DNA of 64,000 nucleotides from JAIBJN01 sp963784175 (GTDB lineage: Bacteria; Actinomycetota; Thermoleophilia; Gaiellales; Gaiellaceae), in assembly GCA_963784175.1 (NCBI GenBank), contig CAWAQJ010000014.1, positions 248,001-312,000 on the forward strand, given 5' to 3'. Positions 1 to 8,905 of the stretch are shown piece by piece (positions within the stretch are counted from its first letter, which is position 1; the number at the start of each line of letters is the position of its first letter). The translations under genes and the position numbers were made by a program. The notes below the pieces were generated by a model that saw only the letters and a list, made by a program, of their open reading frames with translations, searched no databases and was not told the DNA's origin.

Positions 1-338
1 TCGTCCCGCCGACCCCGCCGGTCGCCTACGTCCCGGGCGACATCCAGACGCCGACGGTACCCGCCCCGACTATGACGACCGAGAGCGACGAGGCCGTCCA
101 GGTGCCCTCGCTGAACCGCCCCGCCACTCAGTCGAGCGCCGGGATCCAGGAGCTGCGCCAGGAGCTCGGGTTCGGCCTTCTGGTCGCCGCGTTCTCGGTG
201 GCGGTCGGCTCGGGCCTCCGCGCCCGCCGCGGCAACCTCGGCGCCGGCGACGAGCCCAACGAGCAGGAGCTCTTCTGGGACTCCCGGCTCCTCCGCAGCA
301 TCGGGCGCAGCCTGCGCCGCCTCTTCCGCCTCGGCTAG
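1..338 (+). CDS. C-terminal end of an unknown protein (partial)
   Basis: The frame is open from the window edge and ends at TAG 336-338, so this is the 3' end of a longer gene. An ATG at 72 could start an 88-residue product, but the upstream codons are also open and Pro/Thr/Val-rich like a linker, so I favour a truncated longer protein. The visible tail has an acidic/polar stretch, a short hydrophobic run (GLLVAAFSVAVGSGL) and an Arg-rich C-terminus, which could be a membrane-proximal segment. I do not recognise the family. It converges on the cobalamin adenosyltransferase gene, with about 50 bp between the stops. Confidence 0.5.
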   Translation, partial: VPPTPPVAYVPGDIQTPTVPAPTMTTESDEAVQVPSLNRPATQSSAGIQELRQELGFGLLVAAFSVAVGSGLRARRGNLGAGDEPNEQELFWDSRLLRSIGRSLRRLFRLG

Positions 339-388
339 CCCCGGCGAACGCGAGCGGAAGCTCGAGCGCCCTCACCGGCGCAGGGTGG

Positions 389-967
389 CTAGGCGGCCCC
401 GCCGGGCCGCCAGAGAGGCTCCGCTGTCCCGGCGTTGGCCGCGCGGGCGAGGATGAAGAGGAGGTCGGAGAGGCGGTTCAGGTACGCCAGCGCGGCCGGG
501 TTGACGCTGCTCTTCCCGGCGAGGTCGACGGCAAGGCGCTCGGCCCGGCGGCAGACGGAGCGCGCGACGTGCAGGCGCGCGGCGGCTTCGGTCCCGCCGG
601 GGAGGATGAAGCTCTTCAGCGGCTCCAGCCGCTCGTTGACAAGGTCGCACAGCTCCTCGAGGCGCTCCACCTGGGCGGTCGTGACGCGCAGCCGCTCGCG
701 CTCGTCCTCGAGTGGGACGGAGAGGTCGGCACCGACGTCGAAGAGATCATTCTGGACCTGCTCGAGCCAGGGGCGGAACTCCGCAAAGAGCTCGCCCGCG
801 AGGACGAGCCCGAGCAGCGAGTTGAGCTCGTCGACAGCGCCGTAGGCCTCGATCCGCGGGTCGGTCTTCGGGACGCGGCTTCCGTCGCCGAGGCTCGTCT
901 CGCCTGCGTCCCCGGCGCGGGTATAGATCCGCGTCAACCGAACAGGCTCGTCGCGGCGGCGCCCCAC
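389..967 (-). CDS. PduO-type ATP:cob(I)alamin adenosyltransferase
   Basis: Converts cob(I)alamin and ATP to adenosylcobalamin, the cofactor of methylmalonyl-CoA mutase and similar enzymes. The 192-residue length is normal for the PduO/MMAB family. Visible signatures are the ATP-binding TRAGDAGETS (about 16-25), DELN at 46-49, ILPGG (121-125) and RSVCRRAER (136-144), which belong to this trimeric helical-bundle family and not to CobA/BtuR. GTG 967 is supported by a TATACT -10 hexamer 7 nt upstream. The MeaB chaperone gene at 36.3-37.3 kb suggests a B12-dependent mutase elsewhere in the genome. Confidence 0.93.
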   Translation of the reverse strand: MGRRRDEPVRLTRIYTRAGDAGETSLGDGSRVPKTDPRIEAYGAVDELNSLLGLVLAGELFAEFRPWLEQVQNDLFDVGADLSVPLEDERERLRVTTAQVERLEELCDLVNERLEPLKSFILPGGTEAAARLHVARSVCRRAERLAVDLAGKSSVNPAALAYLNRLSDLLFILARAANAGTAEPLWRPGGAA

Positions 968-974
968 GCGGGCG

Positions 975-980
975 AGTATA
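975..980 (-). promoter_or_regulatory. -10 hexamer for leaderless adenosyltransferase mRNA
   Basis: TATACT on the minus strand ends 7 nt before GTG 967. No Shine-Dalgarno fits in that gap, so a leaderless transcript is inferred. Confidence 0.6.
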
Positions 981-998
981 GAGCCGTCGCCCGTCGGG

Positions 999-1709
999 CT
1001 AGACGCGCGGCTGGGGGATCTTGACCGGCTCGCCGACGCCGGTGATGCCGAAGTCGAGGTGCATCTCGGCCTCCTGGCCGGCGGCCTCGATCGTCATGTC
1101 GACAAGGGTGTGGAGCGGCAGGTGGCTGCGCTCGGAGACGTAGAGCACGACACGTGTGTCGCCGAGGCCGTCGAGCACCTCGGAGATGTCGCCGCCGCCC
1201 ACGAGCGGACCGAACTGGCCGAGCATGCCCTCGACCATGGCGCTGGTGTCGAGCACGCCGGTCAGCTTCACCGCGGGCTCGCCGTCGACCTCCTGCCCTT
1301 CCTCGACGTCCACGTCCTTCACGAACGGCGTGAAGTCGAACTGCTCGAGGCCGGTCGCCTGTCCGGCCGGCGCCGCCGAGCGGGTCCACGCGCCGTCGCC
1401 CATCTTCGTCCAGACGACATCGCCGCGGGTGACGACCGAGAGGGGAAAGCCGGGAATGCCGTCGGCCTGCATGGTCACGATCGACGCGGGCGTCCCCGTC
1501 TGGCGTCCGGCGCCCGTCATGGTGAAGGTGAAGCTGCCCGCCGACATCTCCATCGTCATCCGTCCCGAGAACCGGTACGTGTCGACCTGGGCCAGTGCCT
1601 GGTTCGACTGGGTGAGGAGCTCCTGCGCGCGCTGGCCGTCGGCGCCCGCGCAGCCCGCGAGCCCGAGAGTCGCCAGCAGAAGGGTCGCGAGGAGGGCGAC
1701 TCTGCGCAT
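999..1709 (-). CDS. LppX/LprG-like lipoprotein
   Basis: A 236-residue exported lipoprotein. ATG 1709 opens a signal peptide ending in lipobox LAGC with the lipidated Cys at residue 20. An in-frame extension further upstream lacks this logic and was rejected. The body alternates polar and hydrophobic residues in beta-rich patterns (TYRFSGRMTME, FPLSVVTRGDVVW, TRVVLYVSERSHLPLHTLV), as in the LolA/LppX_LprAFG half-barrel fold that carries lipids or acts near the outer face of the membrane. It stands alone between the adenosyltransferase and a palindromic repeat. The ligand is unknown; the family call rests on overall pattern and not on a catalytic motif. Confidence 0.7.
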   Translation of the reverse strand: MRRVALLATLLLATLGLAGCAGADGQRAQELLTQSNQALAQVDTYRFSGRMTMEMSAGSFTFTMTGAGRQTGTPASIVTMQADGIPGFPLSVVTRGDVVWTKMGDGAWTRSAAPAGQATGLEQFDFTPFVKDVDVEEGQEVDGEPAVKLTGVLDTSAMVEGMLGQFGPLVGGGDISEVLDGLGDTRVVLYVSERSHLPLHTLVDMTIEAAGQEAEMHLDFGITGVGEPVKIPQPRV

Positions 1710-1761
1710 GGTGACCTGATCGGCCCCGGCCGCACCTCCACGGAGACTCGAACGGGTGAAA

Positions 1762-1933
1762 CTAGGAGGGTTTGGCGGAATGGTGCTCGTCGTCGGGGTG
1801 CGATGGTCGTTCCGAGGCAAGGACGCAGGGAGCGTTCGTATCGAATGAGATACGGGCGCGACTGAGGACGCCGTCCTCGAGGCGAGCAGCGCGGCCCGAC
1901 GGCACCGCCACTATTTCGTCAAGCCCTCCTTAG
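1762..1933 (+). repeat. Long copy of a palindromic intergenic repeat (family 1)
   Basis: The left arm at 1762-1786 starts CTAGGAGG and contains TTGGCGGAATGG. The right arm at 1902-1933 contains GCACCGCCACTATTTCG and ends CTCCTTAG. The arms are imperfect inverted repeats of each other and flank about 115 bp of centre. Both arms recur almost unchanged, with nearly no centre, at 37306-37362. G-T wobbles and small indels keep the arms pairable, so the palindrome seems to matter. The right edge overlaps the TAA stop of the HD-GYP regulator. I see no transposase and cannot say whether it is a MITE-like element or a structured RNA signal. Confidence 0.6.
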
Positions 1934-2997
1934 GCGGCGAGCTCGGAGCGAACGAGCCTGAGCGCGTCCTCGCGCTCGACGAACGCCCGCACGACGCCGG
2001 GGTCGAACTGCGCCGCGGACTGCCCGAGGACCTCCTTGCCCGCCGTCGCCCAGGAGAGCGCGGGGCGGTACGGCCGGTCGCTCGTCATGGCGTCGAGCGC
2101 GTCGGCGACGGCGAAGATCCGCGCCGAGAGCGGGATGTCCGTTCCCGCGATCCCGTCCGGATAGCCCCGCCCGTCCCAGCGCTCGTGGTGGGAGCGCACG
2201 ATCCGGAGACCCTCGCCCCGGAGGAAGGCCACACCGCCGAGCACCTGCTCGCCGAGGAGCGTGTGGGTCCTCATCAGCCGGGTCTCGCCCTCGTTGAGCG
2301 GGCCCGGCTTCTGCAGGATGCGGTCGGGGATCCCGATCTTGCCCACGTCGTGGAGCAGGAAGCCGTACTCGGCGCTCGGGTCGTCGACCAGATCCGGGCT
2401 GACCGCCCGCGCCAGCTCGAGCGCATAGCGCTGGACGCGTTGCGAGTGCGCGCGCGTGCCCGTGTCCTTGGACTCGAGGGCGCTCGCGAGCGCGGCGACG
2501 GTCTCCTGGTAGGCGTTCTGGAGCAGCGCGCGCTGGCCGCGCTCGATCTCCAGCAGGTGGCGGAGGTCGCGTGCGTAGAGCAGGAGCTGGTGCTCGTCGC
2601 CCTCCCGCTCGCGCGAGAGCGGCGGCGGCACAGCTTCGACGCTGCCGGTCAGGCGCTCGACGACGTCGAGGAGCTCGAGCGGGCTGAACGGCTTCCGCAG
2701 ATACGCGTCCGCAGCGTTTGATTCCCCGGCAATGGCCAGGTCGCTGACCGAGCCCGAGAGCAGCACGATGGCGACGGCCTGGGTGGCAGGGTCGGCTTTG
2801 ACGCGCCGGCAGAGTTCGAGGCCGCCCATTCCGGGCATGCTCACGTCGAGGACGATCGCGTCCGGGCGCCTCAGCTCGACGATGCTGAGCGCGGCCTCCG
2901 CGCTCGAGGCTTCCTCCACCTCGACGTCCACGACCTCGAACGTCGTGCGGAGCAAAGCACGGAAAGCATCATCGTCGTCAACGATCAGCAGGCGCAC
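1930..2997 (-). CDS. Response regulator with HD-GYP output domain
   Basis: 355 residues with two domains. Residues 1-120 form a CheY-like receiver: acidic triad near VDDDD (6-10), phospho-acceptor D51 in VLDVSMPGMGG and K102 in RKPFSPLE. Residues about 160-345 form an HD-GYP domain with HDVGKIGIPD (HD at 216-217), THTLLG, SHHERWDGRGYP (GYP 278-280) and FAVADALDAM. Intact HD-GYP proteins hydrolyse cyclic di-GMP, so this is probably a phosphorylation-controlled phosphodiesterase; activity is inferred from motif conservation. No partner histidine kinase lies nearby. The start is GTG 2997, and a short dyad CCAGT-N4-ACTGG lies just upstream at 3007-3020. Confidence 0.92.
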   Translation of the reverse strand: MRLLIVDDDDAFRALLRTTFEVVDVEVEEASSAEAALSIVELRRPDAIVLDVSMPGMGGLELCRRVKADPATQAVAIVLLSGSVSDLAIAGESNAADAYLRKPFSPLELLDVVERLTGSVEAVPPPLSREREGDEHQLLLYARDLRHLLEIERGQRALLQNAYQETVAALASALESKDTGTRAHSQRVQRYALELARAVSPDLVDDPSAEYGFLLHDVGKIGIPDRILQKPGPLNEGETRLMRTHTLLGEQVLGGVAFLRGEGLRIVRSHHERWDGRGYPDGIAGTDIPLSARIFAVADALDAMTSDRPYRPALSWATAGKEVLGQSAAQFDPGVVRAFVEREDALRLVRSELAA

Positions 2998-3085
2998 TGG
3001 CGGCTCCCAGTATTCACTGGTACGACCATTATCGGTTTCTCGGGTCTACCTCATTAAGGACGACCCGCGGCCGAATATCCTGCAG

Positions 3086-3923
3086 TCAAGGGTACTCGTA
3101 GAAGCCCTGGCCGCTCTTGCGTCCCAGGCGACCGGCCGCAACGTGCTCGCGCAGGAGCGGGCAGGGCTCGTACTTCGAGTCCCCGAGCCCGTCGCGCAGG
3201 ACCTCCATGATCGACACGCAGGTGTCGATCCCGATCAGGTCTGCCAGCGCGAGCGGGCCCATCGGGTGGTTGAAGCCGAGCTTGGCGATCGTGTCGATCG
3301 CGTCCGCCTCGGCGACGCCGTCGGCGAGGGCGTACGCGGCCTCGTTGATCAGCGGCATGAGGATCCGGTTCGAGACGAAGCCCGGGAAGTCGTTCACCTG
3401 GGCGGGCGTCTTCCCCAGCTCGCGGGCGAGCTCGACGATCTCGGCCACGGTCTCGTCCGACGTGCCCTGGCCGCGGACGACCTCGACCAGGTCCATGACG
3501 GGGACCGGGTTGAAGAAGTGCATGCCGATCACACGCTCGGGCCGACCGGTGACCTCGGCCAGGGAGGCGATGGGGATCGAGGACGTGTTCGAGGCGAGCA
3601 CCGCCTCCGGGCCGAGAGTGGCATCCGCACGGCGGAAGACGTCCTGCTTCACGCCTGCGTCCTCGACGACGGCCTCGACCATCAGGTCGGCGTCCACCAA
3701 CTCGCCTACAGGCTCGACCCGGGAAAGCACGTCGTCCGGGTCGTGCGGCGGCGCCCTTGGCGGCCAGCTTCTCGAGGCTCTTCCGCATGCCGGCCAGGCC
3801 CTTCTCGACCGCGCCGGGCGCTGCGTCGTGGAGGAAGACCCGTCGTCCCGACGCCGCCATCACCTGGGCGATCCCGCCGCCCATCTGGCCCGCTCCGACG
3901 ACGAGGACGCGCTCCCGCTTCAC
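3086..3923 (-). CDS. 3-hydroxybutyryl-CoA dehydrogenase, frameshifted
   Basis: NAD-dependent 3-hydroxyacyl-CoA dehydrogenase for short-chain acyl-CoA oxidation or butyrate metabolism. The N-terminal frame gives the Rossmann signature VVGAGQMGGGIAQ. The rest is in another frame and holds SNTSSIPI, the catalytic-region MHFFNPVPVMDLVEVV, FPGFVSNRILMPLINEA and a C-terminal SGQGFYEYP. The frames meet near 3738-3752 in a GCC-rich stretch, so a single-base indel splits the gene. The gene is otherwise well conserved and full length (about 280 aa), so a sequencing error is more likely than decay. GTG 3923 is preferred over GTG 3935 because TAGTGT ends 8 nt before it. The thiolase at 5243-6394 would act next in the pathway. 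Confidence 0.88.
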
Positions 3924-3931
3924 GGCCGAAG

Positions 3932-3937
3932 ACACTA
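3932..3937 (-). promoter_or_regulatory. -10 hexamer for the 3-hydroxyacyl-CoA dehydrogenase
   Basis: TAGTGT on the minus strand lies 8 nt before GTG 3923, matching the leaderless spacing seen throughout the window. Confidence 0.45.
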
Positions 3938-3974
3938 CTGGAACCCAAGCCGAGTCGATGGTGTACTGAGAGTG

Positions 3975-5241
3975 ATGGTCCGCACACTCTTCCTGACCTT
4001 CGGCGCGTGGCTCACGCTCGCCGCCTGCGGCGGGACCGACGAGGCCGCGACTCCTCCCCAGGCGCCCCCGAAGCCGGCGCCGAGCGACTCCGTGCTCGCC
4101 GCCTGGAGCGACGCGAGCGGCGGCGAGCTCTTCTGGGCGAACGGCCGCACGCTCGAGCCGGTGAACGATCGTTCCTACCGCATCCCCTTCTTCTACGGCG
4201 CTGCCGAGCGCTCACCCGACGGGGCGATGCTCGCGGTGGGTGGCAGCGAGACCGCCGTCGTCGACATCGTGGATCTCGAGCGGATGCGCTCGCTGGGGAC
4301 GATCGAGCTCCCCCGGGGGACGACGGTCGACCGGCTGCACTGGCCGACGGCCGACCGCATCCTCGCCAGCCTCTGGGGCGAGCGGCCACAGGTCGCCGCG
4401 CTCCAGCCCGGCGCACGCAAGCCGATCGCCGTCCACGACCTCGACGGGATGATCCTCAAGTCCAGCCCGGCCGGGGACGGGCTCGCGATCCTGCTCGCGC
4501 CCACCGACGGGATCGGCCAGGCGAAGCTCGCGCTCTTCGACGGCGACGATGTGCGATGTGTCGACCTGCCCGGCGTCAGAGCCGGCTGGGCCGAGACCGG
4601 AGAGCAGGAGGACTACCGCGCCCGCCAGCTCGTGCCGGCCCTCGCGGTCGACCCCTCAGGAAGTCGCGCCGTCGTCATCGCGCCCGGCAACCGTGCGGTC
4701 GAGGTCGATCTCGCGAGCATGACCACGACCTCGCACGACCTCGTCCAGGCCGCCTCACTCCTCGAGCGCTTCCGTAACTGGCTCGAGCCCGGCGCGTGGG
4801 CGAAGATGATCGACGGCCCGGAGCTGAACGCCGTCTGGCTCCCGACCGGCCTGATCGCGCTGAGCGGAGTCACCTACACGACCGAAGGCGACTCGGTTCA
4901 CGCGACTCCGGCGGGCCTTGCGCTCGTCGACCCGGGCAACTGGAGCGTCCGTCACATCAGCGACGCGCCGGCCTGGGTCACGCTGCGGGGCGACGCCTTG
5001 CTGGGCTCCTCGTGGGACGAGGACTCGGGCGCCCAGACGCTTCACGTCTTCGACACCGACGGGACGCCTCGGTTCGAGATCGAGCGGAAGGGCGGTGCCG
5101 ATCTCTCCCAGATCGCCGGGGAGCACCTCTACGTCGGGACCAGCCAGCGGGCTGCGCCACGAAATCGTGGACCTCGCAACCGGGGAGACCGTCGGCCGGG
5201 CCTCGCCCGAGCGCCCGGCGTACATCCTCCTGACCGAGTAG
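3975..5241 (+). CDS. Secreted WD40-like lipoprotein, frameshifted near its end
   Basis: About 420 residues. ATG 3975 opens a signal peptide with lipobox LAAC (Cys 18), then a Pro/Ala linker and a beta-propeller-like body with TolB/WD40-type blades such as ERSPDGAMLAVGG, LAVDPSGSRAVVIAPGNRA and AWVTLRGDALLGSSWDE. The frame breaks at about 5144: downstream, frame +2 reads SGLRHEIVDLATGETVGRA and ends at TAG 5239-5241. Removing one C from the AGCCAGCGG stretch restores a continuous reading frame. The function is unknown. It starts 51 bp from the divergent dehydrogenase start and ends 1 bp from the convergent thiolase stop. Confidence 0.75.
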
Positions 5242-5242
5242 T

Positions 5243-6394
5243 TCAGACCTCGAGCAGGAGAGCGTCGCCCTGGCCGCCGCCCGAGCAGATGGCGGCGAGC
5301 CCGAGCCCGCCGCCGTTGCGGCGCAGCTCGTAGATCATCGTGCCGAGGATGCGCGCCCCGGAGGCCCCGACGGGATGCCCGAGCGCCACCGCTCCGCCGT
5401 TCACGTTGACCTTCTCGGGATCGGCGCCGAGCATCTTCACGGAGTTGACGGTGACCGACGCGAACGCCTCGTTGATCTCGACGCGCTCGACGTCGTCGAT
5501 CGTCTTCCCCGCCTTCTCGAGCGCGCGGGCGGCCGCCTTGGCGGGCGTGCGCGCGAGGTAGGCGTACTCGTCGGCGATGTACGCCGACGAGAGGATGGTG
5601 GCGAGGATCTCGAGCCCGCGCTTCTGCGCGAACTCCTCGCTCGTGACCACGAGCGCGCCTGCTCCGTCGTTGACGCCGGGCGCGTTGCCGGCCGTCGTCG
5701 TCCCCTCGGGGTCGAAGACGGGCTTCAGGCTCGCCAGCTTCTCGAGCGAGGTGTCGGCGCGCGGCGCCTCGTCGGCCTCGACGCCGTTCACGGCGACGAG
5801 CTCGTCGGCGAACCGGCCCGACTCGGCGGCCGCCACGGCACGCTGATGGGAGCGGAACGCCCACTCGTCCTGCTCCTCGCGCGTGATGCCGAGCTCGCGC
5901 GAGACGAACGACGCCTGCTCGACCATGTGCTTGCCGTCGAACGAGGAAACGAGGCCGTCGTGGAGCATGAGGTCGATCACGGCCCCGTCGCCCAGCCGGT
6001 AGCCGAAGCGCGCCTGCTTGAGGATGTAGGGCGCGTTCGACATCGACTCCATGCCGCCCGCGACGATCACGTCGTGATCGCCGGCGCGGATCATCTGGTC
6101 GGCGATCTCGACGGCACGAACGCTCGAGGCGCACACCTTGTTGACGGTGTCGCTCGGAACCTCCTTCGGGAGGCCCGCGCCCACAGCCGCCTGGCGCGCG
6201 GGCGCCTGGCCGGCGCCGCCCTGGAGGACCTGGCCCATGATCACGTACTCGACCTCGTCGTCGCGGATGTCGACGCGGTCGAGCGCAGCGCGGATCGCGA
6301 TCGCCCCGAGCTGGGGCGCCTCGTGGTCGCGCAGGCCGCCTCCAAGCTTGCCGAAGGGCGTGCGAACGGCCGAGACGATGACTGAGCGGGGCAT
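5243..6394 (-). CDS. Acetyl-CoA C-acetyltransferase (thiolase)
   Basis: 383-residue thiolase II, which condenses two acetyl-CoA or cleaves 3-ketoacyl-CoA. The catalytic set is complete: nucleophile C88 in NKVCASSVRA, H340 in ALGHPVGASGAR and C370 in AAICSGGGQGD. NEAFASVTVNS and the SMSNAPY substrate loop are typical of the family. ATG 6394 follows TAGGCT by 7 nt; the frame continues upstream, but only through the neighbouring protease gene. Together with the dehydrogenase at 3086-3923 and the acyl-CoA dehydrogenases and hydratase elsewhere in the window, it fits beta-oxidation or acetoacetyl-CoA metabolism. Confidence 0.95.
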   Translation of the reverse strand: MPRSVIVSAVRTPFGKLGGGLRDHEAPQLGAIAIRAALDRVDIRDDEVEYVIMGQVLQGGAGQAPARQAAVGAGLPKEVPSDTVNKVCASSVRAVEIADQMIRAGDHDVIVAGGMESMSNAPYILKQARFGYRLGDGAVIDLMLHDGLVSSFDGKHMVEQASFVSRELGITREEQDEWAFRSHQRAVAAAESGRFADELVAVNGVEADEAPRADTSLEKLASLKPVFDPEGTTTAGNAPGVNDGAGALVVTSEEFAQKRGLEILATILSSAYIADEYAYLARTPAKAAARALEKAGKTIDDVERVEINEAFASVTVNSVKMLGADPEKVNVNGGAVALGHPVGASGARILGTMIYELRRNGGGLGLAAICSGGGQGDALLLEV

Positions 6395-6401
6395 TGAAAT
6401 C

Positions 6402-6407
6402 AGCCTA
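6402..6407 (-). promoter_or_regulatory. -10 hexamer for the thiolase gene
   Basis: TAGGCT on the minus strand, 7 nt before ATG 6394. It lies in the short gap after the protease stop, so the thiolase can be transcribed on its own. Confidence 0.45.
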
Positions 6408-6417
6408 CCAACGGGGA

Positions 6418-7623
6418 CTAGCGTTCCCGCCGGTCGCGCCACGCCTCGGCCATCGCCACGCGATCGACGATGACCGGGTGCGTCTCCGTCAGGTGGTACG
6501 ACCACCACGGGGGATCGGGATCGATGAGGGCCTCGCGGGCGAAGCCCTGGAAGAGGTTGCGAGCGCCGTCCGGATCCTGGGTCGTCTCGAGCGCGATCCA
6601 GTCCGCCTCCTGCTCCATATGCCGGGTGATCGCGTTCTGGAGCGGGAGCGCCAGCGTCTGGAGCACCACGAACACGAGCAGCGCCAGGGGAACGGCCAGA
6701 GGCTCGCGCATCCCTCCCCGCCTGCGCGTGATCAGCGCGATCGCGAGCGCGCCCGGGAACGCGAAGAGCGCGTACCAGGCGATGTTCTTCCAGAGGTGGT
6801 TGGCGGAGTGGTGCCCGAGCTCGTGGCCGAGCACGACGGTGATCTCGTCCTCGCTGAAGTTGAGCAGCATCGTGTCCCAGAGGATCACGCGCCGCGTGGG
6901 GCCGAGGCCCGTAGCCGCCGCGTTGGGCGCCTCCCACGACTCGACGACCTGAACGCGCACCGGGATCTCGGGCAGCCCCTGCTCCGCCGCGAGCTGGTTC
7001 GCCTGGTCGACGACCCATGGCGGCGGCTTCTCCTGCGCGGGGATCAGGTAGGGGCTGATGAACGTGAACAGCGCCACGAGCCCCACGAACACGGCCCCGC
7101 CGGGCACCCACCACCAGAACCGAAGCGGCCCCGCGAGCCCCATGACGATCAGGAGCGCCAGGCACACGAACAGGAACTCTCCGCCGAGCGCGAACCAGTT
7201 GAGGAGCAGCCAGTCGACGTACCCGAGCTCGGACACGTCGTGGCGGCGCTGCCACCAGTGGTCGAGGAGCCCGAACGGCACCTGGACGAGCCAGAGGATG
7301 GCGAGCCCGAGCATCCCGAGCAGCATCCCGGTGCCGATACGGCCGGCTGCCGACTCGCGGACGAACCGACCGCCGTAGCGCGCGTAGAGCGCGAAGACGA
7401 CGATCACGACGACGAGCGAGACGAGGAAGCTGATCCTCAGGAAGCGCTCGAAGTCGCGTGCCTCCTCGAGCAGCTCGGCGTCGAGCACGGCCGAAGACTC
7501 GACATCGGGCAGCCGCAGGCCTTCGGGCACCTGGGTGTCCCAGAGCACCCAGGCGGCGACGCCGAGAAGGGCGACGAGCGCTAGGAGGCCGAGAACGAGG
7601 GCGGGTCTGGCGGCTCGGGCCAT
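6418..7623 (-). CDS. M48-family membrane zinc metalloprotease (Ste24/CAAX-protease like)
   Basis: 401 residues with hydrophobic segments near 8-28, 63-80, 98-118, 145-163, 172-192, 282-298 and 308-328. The zinc motif is HELGHH (H267, E268, H271), with the third ligand in QEADWIAL (E339). This is the Ste24p/M48A layout: membrane helices before and after the active site and a C-terminal catalytic remainder. It probably cleaves membrane-bound substrates; none can be named. ATG 7623 lies inside the 3' end of the DUF4389 gene (43 bp overlap), so the two are likely cotranscribed and translationally linked. Confidence 0.9.
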   Translation of the reverse strand: MARAARPALVLGLLALVALLGVAAWVLWDTQVPEGLRLPDVESSAVLDAELLEEARDFERFLRISFLVSLVVVIVVFALYARYGGRFVRESAAGRIGTGMLLGMLGLAILWLVQVPFGLLDHWWQRRHDVSELGYVDWLLLNWFALGGEFLFVCLALLIVMGLAGPLRFWWWVPGGAVFVGLVALFTFISPYLIPAQEKPPPWVVDQANQLAAEQGLPEIPVRVQVVESWEAPNAAATGLGPTRRVILWDTMLLNFSEDEITVVLGHELGHHSANHLWKNIAWYALFAFPGALAIALITRRRGGMREPLAVPLALLVFVVLQTLALPLQNAITRHMEQEADWIALETTQDPDGARNLFQGFAREALIDPDPPWWSYHLTETHPVIVDRVAMAEAWRDRRER

Positions 7624-8897
7624 GTCTCGACGGGCACCGTCTCCTCGATCGCCTCGGGAACGTCGACTGCGGGCGGGCCGCTGTACGGATAGGTGCCGGT
7701 CAGGAGATACAGATAGCCGTAGCTCTGCCCGTAGTAGCCAAGCGACCATTCGCCGAACGCGCGGAAACCTGCCGGCATGCGTCCGGTCGCCATCGCTGCG
7801 AACCAGCCGAGGAAAGCCATGATCCAGAACACGCCGCCGATCGCCGCGTCGACGAAGATCGCGGGAAACGCGAGCGGGGAGCGGAAGAGGATCGTCCAGC
7901 GGCTCTGCCGCTCGGGCGGATCGATGTGCAAGTCGACCGGGTACGTGCCCGGCGTTCCGGTGAAGCCCGGGAACGGGTTGGCGACGAGCGACACGAACGC
8001 GAACACGTGAATCGTGTAACGCAGGTAGGCACCGACGAACCGGTGAAACGGATCCGGGAAGCGCCCGAGGACGATCGCGGCGAGCCAGCCGATCATGAGC
8101 GTGAAGACCACCGCGATCCCCCAGAGGACCAGCCAGACGAAGTGCGGGATCGCGAGCAGGAGCCGGAAGAACACGGTCAGCCGGCTGCGCTGGAGGTCCT
8201 CGTCCGCCGACAAGACCACCGGTCGCGGCGGCGGCGGAGCGGGCACGGGATTTTGCCGCGGATCGCCGTGTGGGTACCGGTCGGTGAGGAAGAGCAGGTA
8301 GCCGTAGGTCTGCGCCGTATAGCGCAGCGCATACGCGAGCGCGTCCCGGAAACCGTTGGGCATCCGGGCTCGCACCAGGCAGGCGAACCAGGCGAAGAAT
8401 GCGATCGAGAAGGCGAGACCCGCCGACCCGCCCCAGTAGTAGTACTCCTCCGAGCCGTCGGCCGCCGTGCTTGAGCCACCGCCGGGGCCCCACCCGCCGA
8501 CGAGGGCAGTGGCGATGAGAAACGCGGGGAATGCCAGGAGGAGCCGGAAGGCGGTCTTCCAGCGCGACTGCGGCGCGGGCGGGTCGATCTCGAGGTCGAC
8601 GGGGTACGTCCCTTCGGTGCCGGTGAACCCCGGAAACGGGTTCGCGGCGAGCAGGAGGAAGCCGTAGACATGGGTCCCGTACCGGACGTAGGCCGCGGAG
8701 AACCCGTGCAAGCCCTCGGGGAGCCGGGCGGTGAAGAGGACGATGAACCAGCTGAGGATCGCCACGAAGAACACGGCGATGCTCCAGAGAATGAGCCAGA
8801 TGATGTGCGGGATGGCGAGGAGCAGCCGGAAAAAGACCGTGAGTCGGGACCGTTCGAGGTCGTCCCCCACCACCATCCGAATCGGATGCGGCTCCAT
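7581..8897 (-). CDS. Membrane protein with two DUF4389 domains
   Basis: 438 residues built as an internal duplication. Both halves contain RSRLTVFFRLLLAIPH, then membrane helices, then NPFPGFTGT, GTYPVDL and IDPPxxQSRW, and end with a Tyr-rich patch (TYGYLLFLTDRYP; SYGYLYLLTGTYP). DUF4389 is a conserved membrane domain of unknown function common in actinobacteria. The C-terminal tail is Pro-rich and acidic. The gene overlaps the M48 protease start, so the protease may process or regulate it (inference only). ATG 8897 has GATAAT 8 nt upstream. It diverges from the trp leader. Confidence 0.88.
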   Translation of the reverse strand: MEPHPIRMVVGDDLERSRLTVFFRLLLAIPHIIWLILWSIAVFFVAILSWFIVLFTARLPEGLHGFSAAYVRYGTHVYGFLLLAANPFPGFTGTEGTYPVDLEIDPPAPQSRWKTAFRLLLAFPAFLIATALVGGWGPGGGSSTAADGSEEYYYWGGSAGLAFSIAFFAWFACLVRARMPNGFRDALAYALRYTAQTYGYLLFLTDRYPHGDPRQNPVPAPPPPRPVVLSADEDLQRSRLTVFFRLLLAIPHFVWLVLWGIAVVFTLMIGWLAAIVLGRFPDPFHRFVGAYLRYTIHVFAFVSLVANPFPGFTGTPGTYPVDLHIDPPERQSRWTILFRSPLAFPAIFVDAAIGGVFWIMAFLGWFAAMATGRMPAGFRAFGEWSLGYYGQSYGYLYLLTGTYPYSGPPAVDVPEAIEETVPVETWPEPPDPPSFSAS

Positions 8898-8905
8898 CGG
8901 CCCTG

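Noticed and set aside
1849..1932. Coding frame for an HRHYFVK peptide in the long repeat copy
   Set aside because: The frame is preceded by TGA at 1846 and contains no start codon, so it is not an ORF; only the DNA similarity to 37306-37362 is kept.
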